A stretch of 64,000 bases of DNA, taken from assembly GCF_018613325.1 (NCBI RefSeq), contig NZ_JAGGQJ010000002.1, positions 62,001 through 126,000 on the forward strand. The letters are read 5' to 3'. The notes beneath the pieces are model-generated. The model searched no databases. It had not been told where the DNA came from and was given only the letters and a program-made list of their open reading frames with translations. The position numbers and the translations under genes are program-made. Source of the stretch: Bacillus sp. ISL-34. GTDB taxonomy: Bacteria; Bacillota; Bacilli; Bacillales; DSM-1321. The first letter of the stretch is position 1. Every line of letters begins with the position of its first letter. Shown piece by piece: positions 49,641-59,275 of the stretch.

Positions 49641-51317
49641 TTGGCTTTGAACAGAACCGTGGGACAATATTTATACGACTGCTTAAAAGCAGAAGGCATT
49701 ACAGAGATTTTTGGTGTGCCTGGAGACTATAATTTCTCATTGCTAGATACTTTGGAAGATTACGATGGGATTGAGTTTATTAATGGACGAAATGAACTCA
49801 ATGCTGGATACGCAGCGGACGCTTATGCCCGGGTGAAGGGCATGTCGGCACTCATCACCACCTTTGGTGTCGGTGAAATGAGCGCATGTAATGCGATTGC
49901 TGGCGCGTACAGTGAAAATGTGCCGCTCATACATATTGTCGGCTCGCCAAAGTCCATGATGCAACAGGAGAAGGAGCTTGCCCATCATACGTTAATGGAC
50001 GGGGATTTTGATGTTTTCCGTAAGGTTTATGAGCATATCACCAGTTATACAGCAATTCTTACACCAGAAAACGCAGCTAGGGAGATACCTGCTGCAATCC
50101 GAGTCGCGAAAGAAAAGAAAAAGCCCGTTTATTTGGTAGTGGCTATCGATCTCGTTGAAAAACCGTTGCTTTCCCACAGTGAGACTTCTGAAAATGTGGC
50201 CAAATCGAATGTAGATGGGTTGCAGTCAGCAGTAGAGCATATAAAAGGTATGTTAGAACATGTAAACAAAGCGGTTCTGCTTGTCGACGTGAAAACCCTT
50301 CGTTACAACCTGCAGAAACCCGTAATGCAGCTCGCCGAGAGGTTAAACGTTCCAGTTGCATCATTAATGCAGGGAAAAAGCGGATTTGATGAGAGCCATC
50401 CCCAGTATATTGGTGTATACGGCGGAGCTTTCGGATGTAAGGATGTAACTCAGACTGTTGAAGAAGCGGATTTCATCATAGCCGTTGGTGCTGTTTGGTC
50501 AGACGTCAATACTTCCAAAGGTACAGCAAAGCTTGATCATTTGAAAATGGTGGAAATTCAACCTGACACATTAAAAGTGGGAGCAGCCAGTTATCTGAAT
50601 GTCAGGGCGGAGGATATTCTAAATGCGCTTCAGGACATTGGCTACCGGCAGAAAGAATCTTTTGGAAACATCTCGTTTCCTTATGACACAATGGTGGAAG
50701 ACCCCTCAGCACCACTGGAAGCGGCTTCCTATTATCCTCGGTTTCAGCAAATGTTGAAGGAAAATGACATTGTTGTCACGGAAACAGGAACATTCTCTTA
50801 TGGAATGTCACAGGTCAGGTTGCCGAAAGGGGCAACCTACATAGCTCAGGGAGGCTGGCAAAGTATCGGATATGCGACGCCCGCAGCTTTCGGTGCTTGT
50901 ATAGCGGATAGAAACCGGCGTGTCCTTTTGTTTACCGGGGACGGCTCGATACAGCTGACAGCACAGGAAATAAGCTCGATGCTGGAGAACGGCTGCAAGC
51001 CCATCGTGTTCATCCTCAACAATAACGGCTATACGATAGAAAAATTCTTAAACGTAAAAGTCGAGATAGAAAAACAGAAATACAACGAGATACCGGAGTG
51101 GGATTATACAAAACTGGCTGAAGCGTTTGGTCAAGAGGCATTTACAGCAAGAGTCGGGACGAATGGTGAACTGGATGAAGCCATTACAAATGCTCAGGAC
51201 ATGAACGGCGATAAACTTTGCCTTATAGAATTGGTCGTAAAAGATCAAATGGACGCACCGGATTATTTGCGAAAAATGAGGCAGTATCTTGAAAAGCAAG
51301 AGAAACTTCAGGATTAG
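49641..51317 (+). CDS. Indolepyruvate/2-keto-acid decarboxylase (ThDP-dependent)
   Basis: 558 residues of the pyruvate/indolepyruvate decarboxylase family. Catalytic Glu in INGRNELNAGYAADAYAR, a His pair in LAHHTLMDGDFDVF, and the ThDP-magnesium motif GDGSIQLTAQEISSMLENGCKPIVFILNNNGYT. Start TTG 49641 is eight bases after GAAGGAG; GTG 49632 is part of that site. The HH pair and length fit indolepyruvate, phenylpyruvate or branched-chain keto-acid decarboxylases rather than pyruvate decarboxylase. With the TyrR-like activator next door, the product may be indole-3-acetaldehyde, phenylacetaldehyde or a branched aldehyde (inference). Confidence 0.9.
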   Translation: MALNRTVGQYLYDCLKAEGITEIFGVPGDYNFSLLDTLEDYDGIEFINGRNELNAGYAADAYARVKGMSALITTFGVGEMSACNAIAGAYSENVPLIHIVGSPKSMMQQEKELAHHTLMDGDFDVFRKVYEHITSYTAILTPENAAREIPAAIRVAKEKKKPVYLVVAIDLVEKPLLSHSETSENVAKSNVDGLQSAVEHIKGMLEHVNKAVLLVDVKTLRYNLQKPVMQLAERLNVPVASLMQGKSGFDESHPQYIGVYGGAFGCKDVTQTVEEADFIIAVGAVWSDVNTSKGTAKLDHLKMVEIQPDTLKVGAASYLNVRAEDILNALQDIGYRQKESFGNISFPYDTMVEDPSAPLEAASYYPRFQQMLKENDIVVTETGTFSYGMSQVRLPKGATYIAQGGWQSIGYATPAAFGACIADRNRRVLLFTGDGSIQLTAQEISSMLENGCKPIVFILNNNGYTIEKFLNVKVEIEKQKYNEIPEWDYTKLAEAFGQEAFTARVGTNGELDEAITNAQDMNGDKLCLIELVVKDQMDAPDYLRKMRQYLEKQEKLQD

Positions 51318-51377
51318 TACAGTGTCCACTCCAGGCACTCGCTTTCCGCGGGCGGTCCGGGAGCCTCCTCTGCGGAA
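51318..51377. repeat. GC-rich dispersed intergenic repeat, copy C (truncated)
   Basis: TGTCCACTCCAGGCACTCGC through GAGCCTCCTCTGCGG matches the first half of copy A and then stops abruptly. Confidence 0.7.
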
Positions 51378-51378
51378 A

Positions 51379-51497
51379 GGGAGCGGATTTCCGAAATCAA
51401 GCTGGAACGTTTTTTTAGAAAAAACCTGCAGGCAAACTTGCTCTTCTTATTAGTATACAGTCTGAAAGGTCTTCTGTGATGAAGGCCTTTTTTTGTT
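51379..51497 (+). repeat. A/T-rich repeat ending in a terminator-like hairpin
   Basis: GATTTCCGAAATCA, GCTGGAACGTTTTTTT, CTGCAGGCAAACTTG and GTATACAGTCTGAAAGG recur in the same order as in 24336-24395. It ends in AAAGGTCTTC-tgtgat-GAAGGCCTTT plus T (about 51466-51495), which probably terminates the decarboxylase transcript. Confidence 0.6.
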
Positions 51498-51751
51498 GGT
51501 AATGTAGATATTGTACTTGCTATATATCTACAAGGCACGATCAAGGACAAGAATGGCAAGCTGTACAGGCAAACAGGATATATCCAGAATGACAATACCA
51601 GTATTGGTACCTGTCATTTCAAAATTGAAAACAAGAAATTTTAAACTAAGTGTATTATGAAAATGTCGCGAAGTAAGAGGGAATATACTTTTCCATAGAG
51701 AAAACCATTCTTTTTACGCTTGGCAATTTCTGTAGATAAGGGGGCACAAAA

Positions 51752-51955
51752 ACGCGTAAAAATGTATCATTAGCGCGGATAATAGAGTCGAATATAGAAA
51801 ATCTCAACAATAATCCGCTATTCATAGATCTTATTGAAGAAAAGGTTCATAAAAAGCAAATGGAAATGCAGGAAAGACATTTAACAAAACAGGCAGGTGA
51901 GGAAAATGTTATTAAGAAAAGCTTGGTTATTACAACAAACGATGGCCTATCATAG
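51752..51955 (+). CDS. Small basic FbpB-like ORF with an ACG in place of a start codon (tentative)
   Basis: 67 codons open from an ACG at 51752 that sits seven bases after AAGGGGG. The peptide TRKNVSLARIIESNIENL, then LFIDLIEEKVHKKQMEMQERH, resembles small Fur-regulated basic proteins (FbpB family: MRK start, Ile/Glu/Lys-rich helix). An ATG-to-ACG change would explain the lack of a start; ACG can initiate weakly. It overlaps the next small ORF by 50 bases. It may be a recently disabled gene. Confidence 0.35.
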   Translation, partial: TRKNVSLARIIESNIENLNNNPLFIDLIEEKVHKKQMEMQERHLTKQAGEENVIKKSLVITTNDGLS

Positions 51956-52058
51956 AAAAAAGAAGGATGAAATAGCCCAACGAAAGGAATTATCAAGCTC
52001 GGAAGGAGTCCGTATCAGTAAACAACTCAATTATGCGATTATGGAGATGCAAAGGTAA
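51906..52058 (+). CDS. Small Spo0E-like ORF (tentative)
   Basis: 50 residues from ATG 51906 with GGTGAGG four bases upstream. The C-terminal half (ELSSSEGVRISKQLNYAIMEMQR) resembles Spo0E-type aspartyl-phosphatases, whose core is SQELD; here it reads SKQLN, so the key Asp is replaced by Asn and phosphatase activity is doubtful. Confidence 0.35.
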   Translation: MLLRKAWLLQQTMAYHRKKKDEIAQRKELSSSEGVRISKQLNYAIMEMQR

Positions 52059-52147
52059 TGCGCGAGTGAGGATGGATTCAAAAAAGATAAGGAGAAGAGT
52101 TAAAAGCCATAACACCAGTTGGCGGCTATTTGGTATTATGATACGCG

Positions 52148-52190
52148 AAAAAGCGTGTATGATATTTTATCAAAACACGCTTTTTGCTCT
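52148..52190. terminator. Terminator of the LysM/NlpC gene
   Basis: AAAAAGCGTGT (52148-52158) and ACACGCTTTTT (52175-52185) pair perfectly. A and T runs flank the stem on both strands. Confidence 0.82.
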
Positions 52191-52213
52191 TGATTGTTTA
52201 TTGCCATCATCAC

Positions 52214-53398
52214 TTAGTTAAGGACTCTGACTGCCTTCACAAAGCTAGGTCCCCAGTAAGAACTGTTAATGTTAGCGTAGGATACACCTTTAGATGTGGA
52301 AGCATTCAGCATTTGACCGTTACCGGCATAAATTCCTACATGGTTGATTACACCATCATTATTGGTATCGAAAAATACTAAATCCCCTTTTTGGAGGGAT
52401 TTTGAAGATACAGACGTACCAACGTGTGATTGTGCCACTGAATTTCTAGGCAAGGAAATACCTGCACTTTTGAATGCCCTTAATGTGAATGAAGAGCAAT
52501 CAAATACGTCAGTGCGTGAAGTGCTCGCACCGTAAACATACTTGGCTCCCAAGTATTTAGCGCCAGCAGCCAAAACTTGATCCGCTTTGGTCGATTTGGT
52601 CGGTTTGGTCGGTTTATTAATTGAAGATGCCGAGGCTTTCCCTGAAACACGGATTGTTTGGCCTATACGAATACGATCTGAATTAGAAATATTAGGGTTT
52701 ATTTTAAGTAAGGCACTAAGGGAAAGGTTATATCTTTTAGCGATGGTTGATAAGGAATCCCCTAATTTAACCACATAAACATCTGTTGTACTTTTACTAT
52801 TATCCGGAGTGCTTGTAAGGGTATTAACCTTCAAGACCTGGCCGGGAAAAATAAGAGTACCAGTCAAATGGTTTTTAGACTTTAATTGTTGTACAGTCAT
52901 ATTATTGACTCTGGCGATTTTGTCCAGGGTGTCCCCGGATTTGACTTTATATGTAGCATTTGAAGTACTGTTGTTAGCCGTAGAGCTGGATGCAGGAGCT
53001 TGTCCGGAAACACGGATGGATTGGCCAATATAAATGCGATCCGAATTAGAGATGTTAGTGTTTAATTTAAGCAGGGCACTAAGGGAAAGGTTGTATCTTT
53101 TAGCAATCTTAGATAAAGTATCCCCCAGTTTAACCACATATTTTTCGGTTTTATTTATATTTTTATCTGTCTGGGTGTTAGGGGTATTGAATTTCAAGAT
53201 TTGCCCGGGAAAAATAAGATTACTAGTCAAATGGTTTTGAGATTTTAATTGTTGTACAGTTGTATTATTAGCTTTAGAGATTTTATCAAGGGTGTCCCCT
53301 GATTTAACTTGATAAGAACCAGCATACGCAGAAGTGCCGGCGATTAGGGTACCTATAATGGTTCCTGCAAGAATGAAAGAGTTTTTCGAATTGTTCAT
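52214..53398 (-). CDS. Cell-wall hydrolase: four LysM domains plus NlpC/P60 endopeptidase
   Basis: 394 residues. Signal peptide 1-26 (SFILAGTIIGTLIAGTSAYA). LysM 1 about 28-71, LysM 2 about 86-130, LysM 3 about 149-192 and LysM 4 about 207-251, then a Ser/Thr/Lys linker and an NlpC/P60 domain (about 277-394) with catalytic Cys in DVFDCSSFT and His in INHVGIYAG. This is the LytE/LytF/CwlS class of DL-endopeptidases acting on peptidoglycan stem peptides during growth or cell separation. LysM 1+2 and LysM 3+4 are near copies. GGAGGAAC precedes the ATG. Confidence 0.93.
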   Translation of the reverse strand: MNNSKNSFILAGTIIGTLIAGTSAYAGSYQVKSGDTLDKISKANNTTVQQLKSQNHLTSNLIFPGQILKFNTPNTQTDKNINKTEKYVVKLGDTLSKIAKRYNLSLSALLKLNTNISNSDRIYIGQSIRVSGQAPASSSTANNSTSNATYKVKSGDTLDKIARVNNMTVQQLKSKNHLTGTLIFPGQVLKVNTLTSTPDNSKSTTDVYVVKLGDSLSTIAKRYNLSLSALLKINPNISNSDRIRIGQTIRVSGKASASSINKPTKPTKSTKADQVLAAGAKYLGAKYVYGASTSRTDVFDCSSFTLRAFKSAGISLPRNSVAQSHVGTSVSSKSLQKGDLVFFDTNNDGVINHVGIYAGNGQMLNASTSKGVSYANINSSYWGPSFVKAVRVLN

Positions 53399-53686
53399 TT
53401 AGGAAAGTTCCTCCTGATGTGGTAAAAAAATATGTAGCATTTATATTATAAAGGTAAGGTATATAAAAAACATGACCCATATAAATAAAATTCAACTTTT
53501 TCGTCATTTTTCAGGTTATTTTGTAGATCTGTCATATCGAGTGGATTCAAGTGGAAGGGTCATATCCTTAATATCGCTTAAAGAGATAACCAGTCTAAAA
53601 GATATTTCATAAATGGAAGTTTTGAGGCAATTAAAAAAAGAAAGGTAAGAATAATATAATATCCTCACCTTTCCATGATGAATTTT
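53399..53686. other. Upstream region of the LysM/NlpC gene and terminator of the YcgQ-like gene
   Basis: It contains the hairpin at 53632-53674 that ends the minus-strand permease operon (GAAAGGT...ACCTTTC, followed on the minus strand by seven T). The rest is A/T-rich and should hold the hydrolase promoter; I could not fix it. Confidence 0.5.
53632..53674 (-). terminator. Terminator of the YcgR/YcgQ-like operon
   Basis: GAAAGGT and ACCTTTC arms; on the minus strand the hairpin is followed by seven T residues. Confidence 0.65.
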
Positions 53687-54523
53687 TTAATATTGTCTAT
53701 AAACATAGGGATCGTCAGGTTCAGCGATTTTACTTTGTGATGATACTTTTAGAAGGGGAATGGTTTTCTTGAAAGGCTGATAATAAATGGATTCCAATTC
53801 ACCTGTCACGGAATACCACTCATCATTTTTTGGATGCATCCCTTCAGGAAATTCGATTAGCATACCGAATACCCCAGAGTCTGCGACACAGTGAATGACC
53901 CCAAAACGAAACAGGAATACCTGGTTTTTGGCTAGCTCATCTGAATTGTACGAAAACCCGGTTAACGTTATTTGTTTGCCAGTGAACTTTCCAGGTGAGT
54001 AATAGATGGCTTCTAAGTCGTTTAGATAGCTTTCATCGGTTAAATGAAGACTATCACGTTCAACTAAGTCTTTGAGCGAGTTATCCATTAAAGTTAAATA
54101 GTCATCCTTGCCATAATAAAGACTCGTATCCGGCTGCAGAAATTGATGCTGGCTATAATCATCTGAGTCATCATACACCGGGAAATGAAATCCTTTTTTT
54201 TCTACGATATTCGAGTCCATAGTGGCAACAGGCAAAAAGAGACCGGTGAAAATGGGAATGGCGTATAGGAAGTAAGTCAGGTTCCTTTTCCATTTCTTGT
54301 TTTCCTGGGAGTGATCATGTCCGCACTGACAATTAAGACATTCTTCTTGATTACCTTCTTTAAAATATAAGTAGGATCCCATTAACGTGAAAATCGCCAG
54401 TATATAGATGGCAATCTGTGAAACATAAGAATATTCCATATTGATGTATTTCGATATATTCCCTGAGGCGTTTAAATGCATGAATAAAAAAGTAAGTCCA
54501 AGTAATATGAATAATCTTCCCAT
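53687..54523 (-). CDS. ycgQ: TIGR03943-family protein (YcgQ-like), permease partner
   Basis: 278 residues from ATG 54523 with AAAGAGGGTG upstream. Two to three N-terminal helices, a cytoplasmic Cys/His cluster (ECLNCQCGHDHSQ) that may bind metal, another helix, and a large extracytoplasmic domain ending in an OB-like fold (GKQITLTGFSYNSDELAKNQVFLFRFGVIHCVADSGVFGMLIEFP, VTGELESIYYQ). Always found beside the DUF318-type permease. The likely role is metal or ion movement, but none is proven. Confidence 0.87.
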   Translation of the reverse strand: MGRLFILLGLTFLFMHLNASGNISKYINMEYSYVSQIAIYILAIFTLMGSYLYFKEGNQEECLNCQCGHDHSQENKKWKRNLTYFLYAIPIFTGLFLPVATMDSNIVEKKGFHFPVYDDSDDYSQHQFLQPDTSLYYGKDDYLTLMDNSLKDLVERDSLHLTDESYLNDLEAIYYSPGKFTGKQITLTGFSYNSDELAKNQVFLFRFGVIHCVADSGVFGMLIEFPEGMHPKNDEWYSVTGELESIYYQPFKKTIPLLKVSSQSKIAEPDDPYVYRQY

Positions 54524-54537
54524 AAAAAACACCCTCT

Positions 54538-55419
54538 TTAAGAAATAAACAATAAAGTCAGGCCTAAGACGGAAATAAATATATAGGCCATCAAACATAA
54601 AACGAATTTTGTTTTGAAGGTACCTAAAAGCATGATCGTATTTTTAATATCGAACATGGCCCCAAATACAAGAAAAGCAACTAGTGAAGAGGGCGAGAAG
54701 GTACTTCTAAAAGAACTTGCAACAAAGGCGTCCGCTTGGGAACACAAGGACATGACATAGGACAAAGCCATCATGACTACATTCCCGGATAGTTTTCCTT
54801 GCCCGATTTCAAGCAATAGGGATGTTTTCAAAAAGGTTTGAATGGCAGCGGCCAGCAGTGCACCAATGATTAAGTATTTTCCAACAGAAAAGAACTCTTC
54901 AATCGAGTGTTTAAACATACCCGTTATTTTGCCTTTAAATGTAAGTTTATGGTGATGTATATGTTCGATATGTTCGTGTTTAAGCTGATTTGTCTTGAAT
55001 TGAAAAGACAGGATGCATGCAATGATCAGGACGACCGCAAATGCAATTCCGCCACGATAGAAAACCATGCTCCAGCTATTGCCAAACGCGATATAGGTGG
55101 AAAACAGGACGATCGGATTGAGAATCGGCGCAGAAAGCATAAAGGCGATGGCCGCTGAAAGAGGAACCCCTTTAGCTATCAAACGGCGGGTAATCGGGAC
55201 GATCCCGCACTCGCAAGCAAGAAAAAAGACCCCTGCACCTATTGCCGATAGAACAGATAAGATCGGATTTTTCGGTATGATTTTTGCAATCATCTCTTCT
55301 GACACAAATATTTGGATGATTCCAGATATAAGGACTCCCAGTAAAATGAAGGGAAGGGATTCAATTAGGATACTAATAAAAATCGTATTCATTTGCAAAA
55401 GTGCTTGAACGTTCATCAT
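54538..55419 (-). CDS. ycgR: DUF318/PF03773-family permease (YcgR-like)
   Basis: 293 residues with eight or so helices. Family blocks are FILLGVLISGIIQIFVSEEMI, FFLACECGIVPITRRLIAKGVPLSAAIAFMLSAPILNPIV (with the conserved CECGI), and SLCSQADAFVASSFRSTFSP. A His-rich loop (KHEHIEHIHHHKL) near residue 150 suggests divalent-metal handling. It is the first gene of the operon, 14 bases before the YcgQ-like gene. Confidence 0.88.
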   Translation of the reverse strand: MMNVQALLQMNTIFISILIESLPFILLGVLISGIIQIFVSEEMIAKIIPKNPILSVLSAIGAGVFFLACECGIVPITRRLIAKGVPLSAAIAFMLSAPILNPIVLFSTYIAFGNSWSMVFYRGGIAFAVVLIIACILSFQFKTNQLKHEHIEHIHHHKLTFKGKITGMFKHSIEEFFSVGKYLIIGALLAAAIQTFLKTSLLLEIGQGKLSGNVVMMALSYVMSLCSQADAFVASSFRSTFSPSSLVAFLVFGAMFDIKNTIMLLGTFKTKFVLCLMAYIFISVLGLTLLFIS

Positions 55420-55448
55420 AAACCACCTTCCATATTGCTGACTTAACT

Positions 55449-55498
55449 ATAGTAGGTATGTAGTGGAAGGAAGTCAATTTATTATTACTGGGGTAATA
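55449..55498 (-). promoter_or_regulatory. Promoter and palindrome upstream of the YcgR-like gene
   Basis: On the minus strand: TTGACT (55472-55477), 17-base spacer, TACTAT (55449-55454). Just upstream of the -35 is ATTAC-N4-GTAAT (55484-55497), a palindrome reminiscent of, but not matching, full Zur-type boxes. Confidence 0.6.
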
Positions 55499-55834
55499 GG
55501 CTGGAAGTTGAATAGGGAGGGGAATGGTGGAAATTAGATTATATTGAGGGATGTTGAAAAGGGGACGGAATAGTGAAAGGTTATTAGTAGTCACTATAAA
55601 GAAGGGTAAGAATTACTTCAACTAACGCCTTGTTCCTTGATATGTATTTCGTGATGCGAAGGCCATTGTCATTACCCCATAATCAGGCGACTAGGATCTC
55701 CCTGCTAATATAATTCCCTTTTCAGAAATCGAATGCCTTGTATTTAGCTGTTCTTACGGACATAGTAAAATCCCCTCAAAGTTGTATTGTGTAACATCCA
55801 CAGAATTTACACTGTTCACTTAGAGGGGATACTA
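55499..55834. other. Intergenic region between the YcgR-like and glycosylase genes
   Basis: No gene is seen. At 55768-55831 a long structure pairs TCCCCTC with GAGGGGA and holds an inner GTGTAA/TTACAC pair. It is followed on the minus strand by TTTT and probably terminates the glycosylase gene. Confidence 0.5.
55768..55832. terminator. Long hairpin after the DNA glycosylase gene
   Basis: AATCCCCTC and GAGGGGAT arms around a ~45-base centre with its own GTGTAA/TTACAC stem. Confidence 0.5.
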
Positions 55835-56467
55835 TCATGGTTTTATTTTCGGAACAGCTTTATTAATTAGGTTCTTACGGGATATGAACGGATTGTCGGT
55901 AACCCAGAAGCGCCAAGGGTAATCTTTTGCTGCCCCGGAGTTGTCGATTCCGACGCGGGGGCCGCTGGATATGTGTTCAGGCTGTTTTCCGGCAGCTAGA
56001 TATAGCGGGGGAACCGTAAAAGATCGACCATAATCATCCATGGTGATGCCTAGTGCCTTTGTTAACTTCCCTGGTCCATCGGTCCATTTACGAATATCGG
56101 CAATTCCGCGTCTTTCATGCATTAACTCGAGCCCGGAATAGGGTTCAACCGCCCGGATTAAAATGGCTTCCGGATTTTCAGGCCCGCCGCTTACGACATT
56201 GACCAGTGTATGTGTGTGCATGACGTATGTATAGATCAATCCGGAATTATCGAACATCACTTCCGTCCGTTTTGTCCTTCTATTTCCAAAACTATGTGCG
56301 GCCCTGTCCCCAGGTCCAATATAGGCCTCTGTTTCAACAATGAATCCAGAAGCGGTTCCATCCGCTGTTTCTTTTACAATGAGGCAGCCAAGAAGGGATT
56401 TTGCCAGTTCAAGGGTGGGTTGCTGATAAAAATCGGCAGGTAAAATTGAATGGTTTATCTTGTTCAT
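55835..56467 (-). CDS. 3-methyladenine DNA glycosylase (AAG/MPG family)
   Basis: 210 residues. Family blocks: LAKSLLGCLIVKE, the catalytic Glu region VETEAYIGPGDRAAHSF, the base-intercalating YVMHTHTLVNVV region, ILIRAVEPYSG, GPGKLTKALGI, and SGPRVGIDNSGAAKDYPWRFW at the end. It excises alkylated purines such as 3-methyladenine from DNA. The stop is preceded by a normal Lys-rich tail. Monocistronic; its terminator hairpin lies downstream. Confidence 0.93.
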   Translation of the reverse strand: MNKINHSILPADFYQQPTLELAKSLLGCLIVKETADGTASGFIVETEAYIGPGDRAAHSFGNRRTKRTEVMFDNSGLIYTYVMHTHTLVNVVSGGPENPEAILIRAVEPYSGLELMHERRGIADIRKWTDGPGKLTKALGITMDDYGRSFTVPPLYLAAGKQPEHISSGPRVGIDNSGAAKDYPWRFWVTDNPFISRKNLINKAVPKIKP

Positions 56468-56533
56468 GGTATCACTCCATTTAGTCTCATACAGATAAAA
56501 TTCCCTTATCGACGAAAAAGAAACATGATGGGA

Positions 56534-56566
56534 TAAAAAAGGCCGGCTGATTATATCAGCCGGTCC
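56534..56566 (-). terminator. Terminator of the DHA2 MFS gene
   Basis: On the minus strand CCGGCTGAT-ATA-ATCAGCCGG is a near-perfect stem followed by CCTTTTTT. Confidence 0.9.
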
Positions 56567-56578
56567 CGAGCATATTTT

Positions 56579-58159
<1,581 letters not shown>

Positions 58160-58185
58160 CTATAACTGTATTCCTTATTCGTTTG

Positions 58186-58231
58186 TGACTAATAGGTCAA
58201 AATTATAAATCTCTAATGACCATTTAGTCAA
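58186..58231 (-). promoter_or_regulatory. Promoter with two TetR-type operators upstream of the MFS exporter
   Basis: On the minus strand: TTGACT (58226-58231), 18-base spacer, TATAAT (58202-58207). TGACTAAATGGTCA (58217-58230, minus strand) overlaps the -35, and TGACTAATAGGTCA (58186-58199, plus strand) lies just past the -10. They are inverted copies of one 14-base imperfect palindrome. Confidence 0.78.
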
Positions 58232-58385
58232 CATTTTTTTTTTGCAAAGATTCATCCATATCACTTAAGTAATTCGACCGGAAACCACCAAATCCTTCCT
58301 AATTAATGTCTCCAACGTGTTTCCATTTATCATATCCGATATAATAAGAAGGAATATAGTGAACTTATGATTGGAAGTGTAAGAT

Positions 58386-59192
58386 ATGAATAAAAAAATC
58401 GGATTTATTGGATGCGGCAAAATGGGTAAGGCAATGCTTGAGGGCATGCTGCTTGCAGAGGTCATTTCACCTGAAGGGATCATGGTCAGTACTGCGAGTG
58501 TGGAGACCAAAACTAAAATCATCACGAAATATAACGTTAAAGGTACTCTGGATAATAAAGAGGTTGCCAGTTTTGCCGATTTTCTCTTTCTAGGGATCCA
58601 ACCTGCCATGCATAAGCAAGTGCTTGAAGAAGTGAAGAATCATGTGAAAGAAGACGCTGTGATCATTACTATGGCGGCTGGGATCACTATATCCCTAGTT
58701 GAGAGCAACCTTGAAAAACAAGTGAAGGTTGTCCGGACGATGCCAAACACTCCTTCGCTTGTCGGTGAAGGCATGACGGCCATGAGCATTAATGATCAAA
58801 TTACCGATGCTGATATAGAGGATGTGACTGCCCTGCTGAACAGTTTCGGTAAAACGGAAATCCTCCATGAAGATTTGATGGACGCAGTACCGGCCATCAG
58901 CGGTTCGTCGCCTGCATATGTATATATGTTCATCGAGGCACTGGCTGATGGAGGGGTCCGTGATGGCATTCCACGAAAACAAGCATACCGAATGGCAGCA
59001 CAAGCTGTAATGGGAGCTGCTAAAATGGTACTTGAAACGGAAAGACACCCTGCTGCTTTAAAGGATGATGTCTGCACGCCGGGCGGTTCAACTATAGCTG
59101 CGGTAGCGTCTTTAGAAGAGAATCAGCTAAGATCCAGCATTCTACAAGCAATGAAGGCCTGCACGGATAAAACGAAAGGTTTCAGTAAATGA
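58386..59192 (+). CDS. proC: Pyrroline-5-carboxylate reductase
   Basis: 268 residues: Rossmann motif GFIGCGKMGKAMLEGM, VRTMPNTPSLVGEGM, and the C-terminal P5C-binding block DAVPAISGSSPAYVYMFIEALADGGVRDG with LKDDVCTPGGSTIAAVASLE. It makes proline from pyrroline-5-carboxylate with NAD(P)H. It is one of several ProC paralogs usual in Bacillus (ProG/ProH/ProI types). AAGTGTAAG is a weak ribosome site. The oxidase pseudogene follows 83 bases downstream on the same strand. Confidence 0.92.
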   Translation: MNKKIGFIGCGKMGKAMLEGMLLAEVISPEGIMVSTASVETKTKIITKYNVKGTLDNKEVASFADFLFLGIQPAMHKQVLEEVKNHVKEDAVIITMAAGITISLVESNLEKQVKVVRTMPNTPSLVGEGMTAMSINDQITDADIEDVTALLNSFGKTEILHEDLMDAVPAISGSSPAYVYMFIEALADGGVRDGIPRKQAYRMAAQAVMGAAKMVLETERHPAALKDDVCTPGGSTIAAVASLEENQLRSSILQAMKACTDKTKGFSK

Positions 59193-59275
59193 AGAAAGAC
59201 GGGTTGCCTATTAGCGGGCAATCTCGTCCATTTGCCATTTTCAGAATGTTTTGTGAAAAAGAAGGAGGCTGCATA

